DNA of 30,973 bases, from the NCBI GenBank assembly GCA_014801655.1, contig JAAVDT010000001.1, forward strand, positions 22,429 through 53,401, in the 5' to 3' direction. The notes below the pieces were generated by a model. That model saw only the letters and a program-made list of their open reading frames with translations, did no database searches and was not told the DNA's origin. Position 1 is the first letter of the stretch, and each line of letters starts with the position of its first letter. This document shows positions 22,472 through 29,516 of the stretch, piece by piece. A program made the translations under genes and the position numbers. Source of the stretch: Bacteroides sp. (GTDB taxonomy: Bacteria; Bacteroidota; Bacteroidia; Bacteroidales; Muribaculaceae).

Positions 22472-22537
22472 TACCTTTGCATCCCTTAAGGAGGTTCCCT
22501 TCCGGCCTACGGCCTCCAGTCAACCTCCTTAAGGGAT
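22472..22537 (+). repeat. Long hairpin with a -7 box inside the IS3 right end
   Basis: ATCCCTTAAGGAGGTT (22481-22496) and AACCTCCTTAAGGGAT (22522-22537) form a perfect 16-bp stem; GGCC(TAC)GGCC pairs within the 25-base loop. A full -7 box TACCTTTG lies at 22472-22479 directly before it, so a transcript would begin inside the hairpin. It follows the OrfB stop by 30 bp. It is not followed by Ts and so is not an intrinsic terminator. Confidence 0.6.
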
Positions 22538-23654
22538 ATGAAGGGAATAGTCAACCCTTAAAAGGAATAAGTCTAATTTGTCAACTTATTTCAGTTTTAT
22601 CTCTCTCGTACAGTCAACCATTTTTAGGAAAAGACAGTCCTCTTCTTAACGAGAGCAACGATTATTCTCAGTAGTTTATTCTTGACATTGTTTATCGCTA
22701 CCGAGTGTTTCTTTCCTTTTGTCCGGAGCCGTTCATAATACTCCCGTATTTCAGGGTTATGTATTCGTGCTATCTGGGCAGCTTGCCCAAGCAGAGACTT
22801 GATCAATTTGTTGGCAAAATGGCTTGTATGAGCAGGAGAGTGTACGCTTGTGCCGGATTCCTTGCCGAATGGAGCCACACCATAGTAACAGGCAATCTTC
22901 CTTGCATCCATATCAAATCGTTTGAAGTTATTGGTATATATCAGCAGACAGGCGCCATTCTGACGTGCCACGCCCTTTATTGAAGTGACAATGGCATAGT
23001 TCTCGGCCAGCTCAGGATCCTCAGAGATAATGTGGTCAATCATCTCATCGCATTCCTTTATTGATTTGTCAATCTCAGCCATGAGATGCTTGCTTTTTCG
23101 CTTGATGAATGACATTGCCCTGGAAGCCTCCCCGGATGATTCCTTGTCTTTCTTCCTGACCTCCATGGCCACGCGCTGCTGTACAAGCTTATGGCGATAC
23201 AGGAAGATCTCTCGCAGTTGCGTGAGCGATTCACTCAGCGGCTCAAACAGCAAGGCCTTGTCCTGATGACGCCATGCATACTCGGCAATCATCGATGCGT
23301 CAGCCTTATCCGTCTTCACACGCTGTATGCCGCTACTGTGGCGGATGGAATAGGCATTCTCAATCCAGATATCCAGCCCCTTTCCGTAAAGCCATTTACT
23401 GAGTCCAATGCTGCATGAACCGGTATCCTCCCCACAGAACAGCCACTCATCCTCAACGGTGCCTCTGCAGTTGTCCTTTATCCACTTGATAAACTGTCGG
23501 TACCCTTTCTTATCATTGGGGAAGGTTCCGTGCTGTCTGTCGCCAAACTCCTTCAGCCCGCAGGCTTCGATGATGGCCGCATCGAATTTCTCTTTGGCAA
23601 AATCTATGCCGATAAAGATTTTTTTCATAACTTTACGTTGCTTTTATTCGACTG

Positions 23655-23814
23655 ATCAATAAGCTGTGATGACTCTAAACTCTAAATAGGCTCGTAGCCT
23701 TAATATTCTATCAGAGCTTGCAGCTTTGGCGGGGAGGGACCATAACGCAGGATAATCTCTTGTACTGGCTTTTTTCTGGTCTGTCCTCCCTGCCGTCAGT
23801 CTTTTCCTTCAGAC
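23655..23814 (-). ncRNA. Candidate IS110 bridge RNA
   Basis: Directly upstream of the IS110 transposase, on the same strand. From its 5' end: a hairpin GTCT...AGAC (plus 23799-23814); a large stem-loop closed by GGCAGGGAGGAC with GTCCCTCCCCGCC (plus 23783-23794 and 23728-23740) around a loop of about 42 bases; and a second stem-loop closed by AAGCTG/CAGCTT (plus 23661-23666 and 23721-23726) with an inner hairpin GGCT/AGCC. A 5' hairpin followed by two internal loops is the known layout of IS110 bridge RNAs (target-binding then donor-binding loop). The loops' guide pairing to the element ends has not been checked. Confidence 0.65.
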
Positions 23815-23816
23815 AA

Positions 23817-23824
23817 CAAAGGTA
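23817..23824 (-). promoter_or_regulatory. -7 box for the candidate bridge RNA
   Basis: The minus strand reads TACCTTTG, 3 bp before the first hairpin of the candidate bridge RNA. No TTTG -33 box is seen at the expected distance. Confidence 0.55.
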
Positions 23825-24018
23825 ATAAAGACTGACTTAGCTTTTATAAGAACTCGGTCAAAATCTACCCGCCACTCTTGGCCTTTTTAAGATAAATTTT
23901 CCACTCTCTTATTTTGCCACTGCAAACTTAGAGCTTTTTTTTGTATACACCCGTCCGGGAAAAAAATGTCAGCGGATATTTAATAATTTTTGCAATCATC
24001 TGTCCTATTTATCAAAAA

Positions 24019-24726
24019 GTGAGAAATGATAAACCGCTGTTTATCTGGCAGGCTGAGGTGTTGGATGGGATTCAGCTGGGGTTGGTCATGGAGGCATGTC
24101 GGGAGCTCAACAGAGGAAAATCAGACGACGAGAAAAAGTACTTCCGAGGCATCACCGTGCGTGATGAAAATGTTAAGTTGAAACATCTGCACGCCCAAGG
24201 TGAGCAGGTGGGCTACGTTGTCACCACCCGCACTCTTCCCTTGGAAGAATACCTCCGCATTGTCCGCCGACTGCTGGAAGATAACCAGTCGCACGTCCCC
24301 ATGATAGTGTATCTTCCGTTCAGATACCAACCCGTAGACCTGCCGGGTGAGCAATATGTCTGCAATCCCGACTTTGAACTCTGGGCAAAGGATTGGGCGG
24401 ATTCCACCATCCCCGACTTTATCCGCGGCGATGGTGACCAATCCGGCATAACTTACCGATGGTATAACCGCTACAACGACCCTGACCGAGGAGGGTGCCA
24501 CAGCCCCGCCGCATGGCTTGCAGTGGGCAGTTTCTTGAACGGGAGTGTAAAACTCACAAGAAATTACCGCAAGAATTACGGCATTAGCGATTTGGGAGAG
24601 AATCTTATCCGCTCGGACTTTCAGGCCGCAATCAGCGCATCTAAAAGTTGCATTTCCAACGACGTTATCGACGATTTTATAAAATATCTAAAAAACAATT
24701 ATTACTGTCCGCTAAACAATAGTTAG
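24019..24726 (+). CDS. Unknown protein, probably truncated at both ends
   Basis: The frame is open from 23941 to 24726. I take the GTG at 24019 as a nominal start, because upstream codons come from the IS110 junction. The body is a soluble protein with LFIWQAEVLDGIQLGLVMEA, a charged middle (LPLEEYLRIVRRLLEDNQSH), VPMIVYLPFRYQPVDL and an aromatic C-terminal half (ITYRWYNRYNDPDRGG). I do not recognise the family. The last codons (YYCPLNNS) are read from the end of the IS4-type element that starts at 24697, so the natural C-terminus has been cut off. It is probably not functional. Confidence 0.5.
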   Translation: MRNDKPLFIWQAEVLDGIQLGLVMEACRELNRGKSDDEKKYFRGITVRDENVKLKHLHAQGEQVGYVVTTRTLPLEEYLRIVRRLLEDNQSHVPMIVYLPFRYQPVDLPGEQYVCNPDFELWAKDWADSTIPDFIRGDGDQSGITYRWYNRYNDPDRGGCHSPAAWLAVGSFLNGSVKLTRNYRKNYGISDLGENLIRSDFQAAISASKSCISNDVIDDFIKYLKNNYYCPLNNS

Positions 24727-26117
24727 GTAAGTCCAACTTCATGAAAAGTAGAAGTTGGACTTGCTTTATTATGTGGATAAGCCCCTCTTATTAAATCTCG
24801 TTATATTCAGGAGGCGATTCTGAGGCCTCAGCAAGCATCATCTCCAAATCATTCGAGGGATTATTCAGGAACTTTACCATATTGATGTAATACATTAGCA
24901 TTATTCTGATAATTGTGGCCAGCCCCGAGAAACTCCAACGTCTTTCGAGAGAGCTTTACGGGACTGAAAGCAACAGGTTTGCAATAAGGGTAACCCATAT
25001 CTGAATTTTGATGGCATTGGCGCTCTCACCGTAGAAATATCTCAAGTGGAAATTCTGTTTTATCTGCTTGAAAAGTGACTTAATCTGCCAACGGCGGCGA
25101 TATATGGCAACGATGGTCTCCAATGGCATGTCAAAATCGTTGGTAAGTAATGATACGAGTTTTGGCTTCTTATTCTTTTTGAGGTCAACGTATGTTTTAA
25201 TTCTGGCGATATGGTTTATTCCCTCTTTTCTGAAGACAACCACCTGCTCACGATATTCCATAAATCCCTGAGGATTCTGGTGCATACAGTCAACAAGAAC
25301 CTAGTAATTCAGGTTCTTTTTCATTTTGGTCACATACACCATCCCCCCCCGCTCGGTCAGTTCCTCGAATTTGTCATAGCTGATGTATGCGCGGTCAAGT
25401 GCGATTATCTCGTGATGGCCGTAATGGCTTGTAGCAAGTATGAACGAGTCGTTGGTCGACGTGAACATCGCCCGACACACCTTCGTTGGCATGTATTACA
25501 GAGTGTACCTTGATACCGCCTTTCTTCTTTCCGGACTTGGAATGTCGCCCCACACCCTTGAAAACAGCATTTGAGAACAGCGTAATGGTAGTGGAATCAA
25601 TGATTCTGAGTTGCTTTATCCACTATTCCGTACCATTGCGCCGGCTGTCCGAGGAAAGAATGTCTTTATTGGCAGCATACAGGTCTCGGTATACCTCCTC
25701 AAAGAACTTCTCTGACCGTCTGGCATTTGCGTCAGAAAGAGTACATCGTTTAGGTACAGTGTCAATACCCACATGATGCAGTTTACGCACCTCGGCCGTC
25801 ATAGATGTCTCTATCTCACGCAGTGAATCGAAGCGCTGGATTACGGCATAGAGCATCGTCAGCAAATGTGTATAGCCGTCTAAGCACCTAACATACTTCT
25901 CTCCTCCGTGTTTACGGCTGATTCCTATGATTTTTCACGATAAAGCGATTTTGTTAGCTGTCCATATATCGGCTGTCCGAAAAAATTACTACTTTTGCTC
26001 ATGGTTATTGATGGTTTGTTTAGCGACACCAAAATAACCATTTAGGGCTGCAGTTCACAAATGGAACCAGCCCTAATTTTTTTATCATTCAAAATTTTTT
26101 AGCGGACAGTAATAATT
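24697..26117 (-). mobile_element. Decayed IS4-type insertion sequence
   Basis: AATTATTACTGTCCGCTAAA at 24697-24716 recurs as its exact reverse complement at 26098-26117, giving 20-bp perfect terminal inverted repeats. Between them the minus strand carries a broken DDE transposase gene. Length is about 1.42 kb. No direct target repeat is obvious at the flanks. It interrupts the gene to its left. Between the transposase start and the right end (25935-26097) I see no further gene. Confidence 0.8.
24956..25934 (-). pseudogene. IS4-type transposase with several lesions
   Basis: Fragments in order: KHGGEKYVRCLDGYTHLLTM and IQRFDSLREIETSMTAEVRK; after an in-frame TAG near 25620, WIKQLRIIDSTTITLF (first catalytic Asp); after a frameshift near 25490, EIIALDRAYISYDKFEELTE (second Asp); after an in-frame TAG at 25301, the C-terminal part with YRRRWQIKSLFKQIKQNF. 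In the IS4 signature Y-(2)-R-(3)-E-(6)-K the catalytic Glu is Lys here (WQIK). A TGA near 25935 breaks the N-terminus as well. The transposase is dead. Confidence 0.82.
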
Positions 26118-26520
26118 CTAAATGAAGAGTTAGAAGAACTGTTGAAGAAGTATGACTATACTGTGCCGAATACATGTGAGCAAATCATCAACAGGTATAT
26201 CAAGGAGATATGTCAGGATCTATCTGAAACGATCCCAAGTTTTGGTGTCAAGTTGAGGACCTGTTAACCAAAACCGAACGAGAGGGAGCAGAACGTGGGA
26301 GTTTAGAGTTTGAACATGATGATGAGGGTTATACAATTAAACCACGATTGGAACTTATTCAGATGGTCGGAAACAAGAATCCTGACTTAGAAGCATAAGC
26401 ATCAAGAGTCGGGATGATAATAGTGAGGGTTATATCTTCATCAAAAATCATTGTAAGTCGCAGGTCTACATTGCCCCACGATTTACAAAACCATTTGGAG
26501 AATCGAATGGTTCACTTATG
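26118..26520 (+). other. Degenerate coding remnants
   Basis: No intact gene. Readable pieces in shifting frames are LNEELEELLKKYDYTVPNTC, then VEDLLTKTEREGAERGSLEF followed by HDDEGYTIKPRLELIQMVGN and a stop, and finally NSEGYIFIKNHCKSQVYIAP with an end at 26523. They look like parts of one or two accessory genes broken by frameshifts. The first piece may be the displaced 3' end of the gene at 24019, cut off by the IS4-type element, but I could not prove the join. Confidence 0.45.
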
Positions 26521-27630
26521 TTAATTTATCTTTAGACGAGGATATTTGTACAAGTCTATGTTGGTTGCAATATTGATGAATATTTTCTCAAACTCATCCT
26601 TATTAATATTGGCGGACTTCATAAATTGAGCATTCTTCTTAAGCGATTTATATAAGATATTTATATCGCTTTCGTTTAATTCTATGGCATGGAAAAAATT
26701 TGCTAAAGAAACAATAAGATTCCAGAACTTAGAACTTATGGATGACAGTTGTGGATTGACTAAAGAATATGCTATCAAATCATCTATGGAGAACTTGGGA
26801 ATCAAAGATTTGATAGGCTTAATTAGGTTCTGGGTAGCTGCAAACATTAAGTTAACGTAAATCCCCAAGCGATATTGTTGTTCTTCTGTCATAGAGCGGT
26901 AATCTGTTCCAAAAGTTTGAATTTCTTGGTTGGCAGCAACTAATTGGGACGTTTCGTTAATAATAGTATTAACTTTCTCTTTAATCTCTGTCTCAGCTAA
27001 TTTATACATTCGAAATTCCCTCTTTGTTACCAATGTAAAGATTTCTTCAAGTCGTTTTTGACGGGATCTTCCGATAAAGAATATGACACCACAGGTTGCC
27101 AAAGAAGCAATTCCAATTGTCCAACCTATAGGGCCCGCTAAGGCTAACAATGCCTGACCAGCTGCCATCCCTCCACCACCAGCTGCCAATGCTCCACCTC
27201 CAAGCCATGCCAAAGCTGCGTTTGTGGCAGCAGCTCCTCCTAAGGCAGAGATTGCGGTGCCTGTGGAAGCGACTCCAAATGTTGTAGCAACTCCCATCGC
27301 TACAGTGGGGCCAAAGGCTGCGACACCAACACCTAAAGCACCGCCGGCAGCTCCTGCCATAGCATTCTTAGCTATGAATTCATCGTATTCTTTTTCAATC
27401 CTTTCAGCTTGGAGTTTCCATGAAGAAGATAGTTTTTTAACTTCTTCATATTTCAAAGCTTCCTCCGCTGGTACGCCCCTGATACAATCGAAACTACGTT
27501 GAATATCGAGTAGGGCATTATACACCTTTCCGGATGCAAGTCCTAGATATTCAATATTCGTATTAACGCTTATAAGGATATCTTTAACTTGCTTTTCAGC
27601 TTGTTGTAAAGGGGATTCTTTTTTCGCCAT
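26521..27630 (-). CDS. Protein with a long Gly/Ala-rich hydrophobic segment, unknown
   Basis: A 369-residue protein. Residues 1-88 are helical and charged (SSSWKLQAERIEKEYDEFIA). Residues about 90-187 are extremely Gly/Ala-rich and hydrophobic (AGAAGGALGVGVAAFGPTVA through AGPIGWTIGIASLATCGVIF), like glycine-zipper membrane segments of pore-forming proteins. The C-terminal half (190-369) is helical and soluble (EKVNTIINETSQLVAANQEI). No catalytic motif is visible and I do not recognise the family. It follows the GTG-initiated gene at 27633 by 2 bp, so the two form an operon. A membrane-acting effector (toxin or defence protein) is the idea the shape suggests. Confidence 0.68.
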   Translation of the reverse strand: MAKKESPLQQAEKQVKDILISVNTNIEYLGLASGKVYNALLDIQRSFDCIRGVPAEEALKYEEVKKLSSSWKLQAERIEKEYDEFIAKNAMAGAAGGALGVGVAAFGPTVAMGVATTFGVASTGTAISALGGAAATNAALAWLGGGALAAGGGGMAAGQALLALAGPIGWTIGIASLATCGVIFFIGRSRQKRLEEIFTLVTKREFRMYKLAETEIKEKVNTIINETSQLVAANQEIQTFGTDYRSMTEEQQYRLGIYVNLMFAATQNLIKPIKSLIPKFSIDDLIAYSLVNPQLSSISSKFWNLIVSLANFFHAIELNESDINILYKSLKKNAQFMKSANINKDEFEKIFINIATNIDLYKYPRLKIN

Positions 27631-27632
27631 AT

Positions 27633-29078
27633 TTAAACTATAAAATATTTATCAATGTCGGTTTTTGTTTTTAAAGGATTATTTACGCCTCGTTCTTCCG
27701 CAATAATCCCCGTCTGTTCAAATGTTTCCCGTATATTTTTACTATCAGCGACCATTTTAACAAAATTAGAGAAATTATCATCATTATAATAGACGCTTAG
27801 TTCGTTGAGACTATTAATATAGTCCTCTATAATACATCTCTCTTTTTTTGCAAAATTTACCCTATGTTTAGCGGTTCTGATATTCATGGCCATTTTGAAC
27901 TCTCCATATAGAGCCACCGAAAACCTACCTACTCCAACAATATTTAGACGAACAAAGAACTCTACAGGATTGAAGTTGCCACCTCCTTTGATAAAGGAAC
28001 GTATGGTTGCATCGCTAATATCCATAGCACAGAATGTGCCATGGGCAACAGTAAGCATTCTTGTCAACGTTGGATTCTTGAATGGCTTGCATTTTCTCCA
28101 AATCTCATTCCACGAATAATGTCTATTTCCCGAAGACTTATATAGCGCAATAAATCTTCGTATAGAGAAGAATAATCGGACAATTAATTCATTGATCACA
28201 ACTGGTATTGACTGAGATATAGTAAACCTGAGGTCTACTCCTTGTTTATAAACTTCAACGGCTATATCGCATATACGTCTATCAAAATCTGAGGCTGAAA
28301 TACCAAGTTCTCGCTTTAACACTATGAGACTGTTCACCCAAGACCATATAGGAGAGGGAATACCCATACCTCTACTAGAACTGCCGCTTGAACCAGCTAC
28401 ATCAGATACTAAGTGTCCGAACCAATTTACAAAACCACAAAATAATTTTTCCAAGAATGAATTACCTTTAAGTTGGAAACTCCCATTTGCGTCTTCAAGA
28501 GTTACAAGTTGTCCGTCTGTCACAAAATGAGATTGGTTAGTAAACTGATCGATTATAGAAAATATAAGACCTATTAATGTAGGTTGATGTCCTAATGATT
28601 TAAAATGATGATTAGATGGATTCAAATCAAATACATTCATTCCTGCGTCTCCACATCCTCTTTGATCATAGGGAATTTTGAAATGATTCTCTAAATAAGC
28701 AAGTGCAGTTGATTTATATCGTTTGGGGCTCCAACCATTAATTTTGGCGAACTTCTCAACCCCCTCATTTATCCATTTATCTGTTGTTTCTCCTATAATG
28801 GAATGATTATTTGGGGCACCCACCAGAAATATATCAATTAATCCACAAAGCATGCCACTACCGACAGATAGGGCATAGTCAATCTTATCACAACTTGATT
28901 GCAGTGTCCTTACACTTTCTATTGTTTCATCAATGGTCTCTAAATCTATGCATGCATCTTGGAGCGCATTGGTGATAACCGATGATGTTTTAAATCCTGC
29001 CGCATCAATGGTTAAATCAACCACAATAGCAGAATCAGAATCATTAGAGTTTGCGTTATCATTAGTTAGAGGATTCAC
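27633..29078 (-). CDS. Large unknown protein, partner of the glycine-zipper protein
   Basis: A 481-residue protein starting with GTG at 29078; no ATG lies nearby. After an acidic, disordered N-terminus comes ALSVGSGMLCGLIDIFLVGA (hydrophobic, about 68-88), then DKWINEGVEKFAKINGW, IPYDQRGCGDAG, and a pattern NPSNHHFKSLGHQPTLIGLI at about 150-170. The C-terminal half is helical with INELIVRLFFSIRRFIALYK. I believe I have seen this pattern as an unassigned protein in other bacterial islands but cannot name a family. It lies between the tRNA-Leu locus and its partner, and the short gap to the partner shows co-expression. Confidence 0.66.
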   Translation of the reverse strand: MNPLTNDNANSNDSDSAIVVDLTIDAAGFKTSSVITNALQDACIDLETIDETIESVRTLQSSCDKIDYALSVGSGMLCGLIDIFLVGAPNNHSIIGETTDKWINEGVEKFAKINGWSPKRYKSTALAYLENHFKIPYDQRGCGDAGMNVFDLNPSNHHFKSLGHQPTLIGLIFSIIDQFTNQSHFVTDGQLVTLEDANGSFQLKGNSFLEKLFCGFVNWFGHLVSDVAGSSGSSSRGMGIPSPIWSWVNSLIVLKRELGISASDFDRRICDIAVEVYKQGVDLRFTISQSIPVVINELIVRLFFSIRRFIALYKSSGNRHYSWNEIWRKCKPFKNPTLTRMLTVAHGTFCAMDISDATIRSFIKGGGNFNPVEFFVRLNIVGVGRFSVALYGEFKMAMNIRTAKHRVNFAKKERCIIEDYINSLNELSVYYNDDNFSNFVKMVADSKNIRETFEQTGIIAEERGVNNPLKTKTDIDKYFIV

Positions 29079-29190
29079 GATATTAAAAACTATATATTAA
29101 TAAAGGTTAAAAGATTAAAGGATTTAATTTTGATACATTCAGTGGGATTCAGAAGCGTTCAATGGGGGTTGAAAACGCAAAAATTTCAGT

Positions 29191-29212
29191 ATTTGCTGAC
29201 AATTTGCTGACA
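29191..29212. repeat. Tandem 11-bp repeat downstream of tRNA-Leu
   Basis: ATTTGCTGACA occurs twice in direct tandem (29191-29201, 29202-29212), just beyond the tRNA-Leu terminator. It may be an integrase arm site from an island integrated at this tRNA. A similar tandem repeat lies beyond the tRNA-Ser locus (17032-17053). Confidence 0.5.
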
Positions 29213-29223
29213 AAAATTGAATG

Positions 29224-29265
29224 AAAAATCCCGTAAGAATTGAAATTCAATTGCTTGCGGGATTT
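29224..29265 (-). terminator. Terminator of tRNA-Leu
   Basis: On the minus strand AAATCCCGCAAG pairs with CTTACGGGATTT (one G-T pair), extended by CAATTGAA/TTCAATT, and ends in TTTTT. It begins a few bases after the tRNA 3' end at 29271. It closely resembles the terminator at 16392-16426. Confidence 0.82.
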
Positions 29266-29270
29266 GTGGG

Positions 29271-29351
29271 TGCCCAGAACAGGAGTCGAACCTGCACGCC
29301 TCGCGGCACTCGCACCTGAAACGAGCGCGTCTACCATTCCGCCACCTGGGC
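29271..29351 (-). tRNA. tRNA-Leu (anticodon CAG)
   Basis: Read on the minus strand, the sequence starts GCCCAGGTGGCGGAATGGTA, typical of bacterial tRNA-Leu. The acceptor stem GCCCAGG pairs with the 3' strand TTCTGGGC (discriminator A at 29271). The anticodon stem CTCGT/GCGAG holds the loop TTCAGGT, giving anticodon CAG. A long variable arm (TGCCGCGAGGCGT) and a T arm with GGTTCGACTCC follow. CCA is not encoded. A promoter at 29362-29393 and a terminator at 29224-29265 flank it. Confidence 0.95.
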
Positions 29352-29361
29352 TTTTGCTCTG

Positions 29362-29393
29362 CAAAGGTAGGGACTTTTTTTTGTTTTTGCAAG
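29362..29393 (-). promoter_or_regulatory. Promoter of tRNA-Leu
   Basis: The minus strand reads TACCTTTG (plus 29362-29369), with a near-consensus CTTG (plus 29390-29393) 20 bp upstream. The tRNA begins 11 bp downstream of the -7 box, a fitting leader for a tRNA. Between here and 29516 are two direct copies of GGATTCTTCGGGG but no gene. Confidence 0.65.
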
Positions 29394-29516
29394 TGGTGGG
29401 GCGATTTTTTTTGTTTTTGCAGTTGGAATCTATAGGAGTCTATAGGTTTCTACAGTGGAATCAGTAGGATTCTTCGGGGAGGGATTCTTCGGGGGAAGTT
29501 GCCGGGAGGGGAGGGG

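Larger units (their letters stand above)
20975..22636 (+). mobile_element. IS3-family insertion sequence inside the IS110 transposase gene
   Basis: The left end TGTCTTAGCCTGAAAAAAGT (20975-) and the complement of the right end, TGTCTTTTCCTAAAAATGGT (22636 downward), are imperfect terminal inverted repeats continuing into GTTGACT. The flanks are GTCC at 20971-20974 and GTCC at 22637-22640, a 4-bp target duplication as expected for IS3. Further copies of AGTTGACT near the left end (around 20991 and 21023) and AGTCAAC copies near the right end probably bind transposase. The element is 1662 bp and carries orfA and orfB. Confidence 0.88.
20904..23628 (-). pseudogene. IS110-family transposase, 3' end displaced by IS3
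   Basis: A DEDD recombinase that moves IS110 elements using a guide (bridge) RNA. The continuous part, 22624-23628, has the RuvC-like residues D9 (GIDFAKE), E67 (FCGEDTG), D107 and D110 (KTDKADASMIA), and the C-terminal serine domain with S258 (APFGKESGTS). Its last codons VFS and stop come from the IS3 end. Across the insertion, the minus strand at 20970-20904 continues in frame as FYDPESYTFYRDRLNAQFKP, then Ser and stop. The original protein was about 352 residues. The shortened 334-residue protein keeps all catalytic residues, so activity is not excluded. Confidence 0.85.
20903..23934 (-). mobile_element. IS110-family insertion sequence, split by an IS3-family element
   Basis: The element holds a DEDD transposase gene on the minus strand (22637-23628 plus its displaced 3' end at 20904-20970) with a long leader of about 300 bp and a short trailer, the IS110 layout. 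IS110 elements lack terminal inverted repeats, so the ends are estimates. The repeat TTTTTTTGT occurs at 20894-20902 and 23936-23944 and may be the shared junction. Without the 1.67-kb IS3 insertion the length is about 1.37 kb, typical of the family. Confidence 0.6.

Noticed and set aside
20984..22594. Shorter IS3 ends at the inner CTGAAA(A/T)AAGTTGAC repeats
   Set aside because: The outer ends starting TGTCTT give a matching 4-bp target duplication and restore the IS110 reading frame. The inner repeats are probably transposase binding sites.
23941..24018. Using TTG at 23941 as the start of the unknown gene
   Set aside because: These codons fall in the presumed IS110 junction (TTTTTTTTGTATAC) and have no leader or protein-like pattern.
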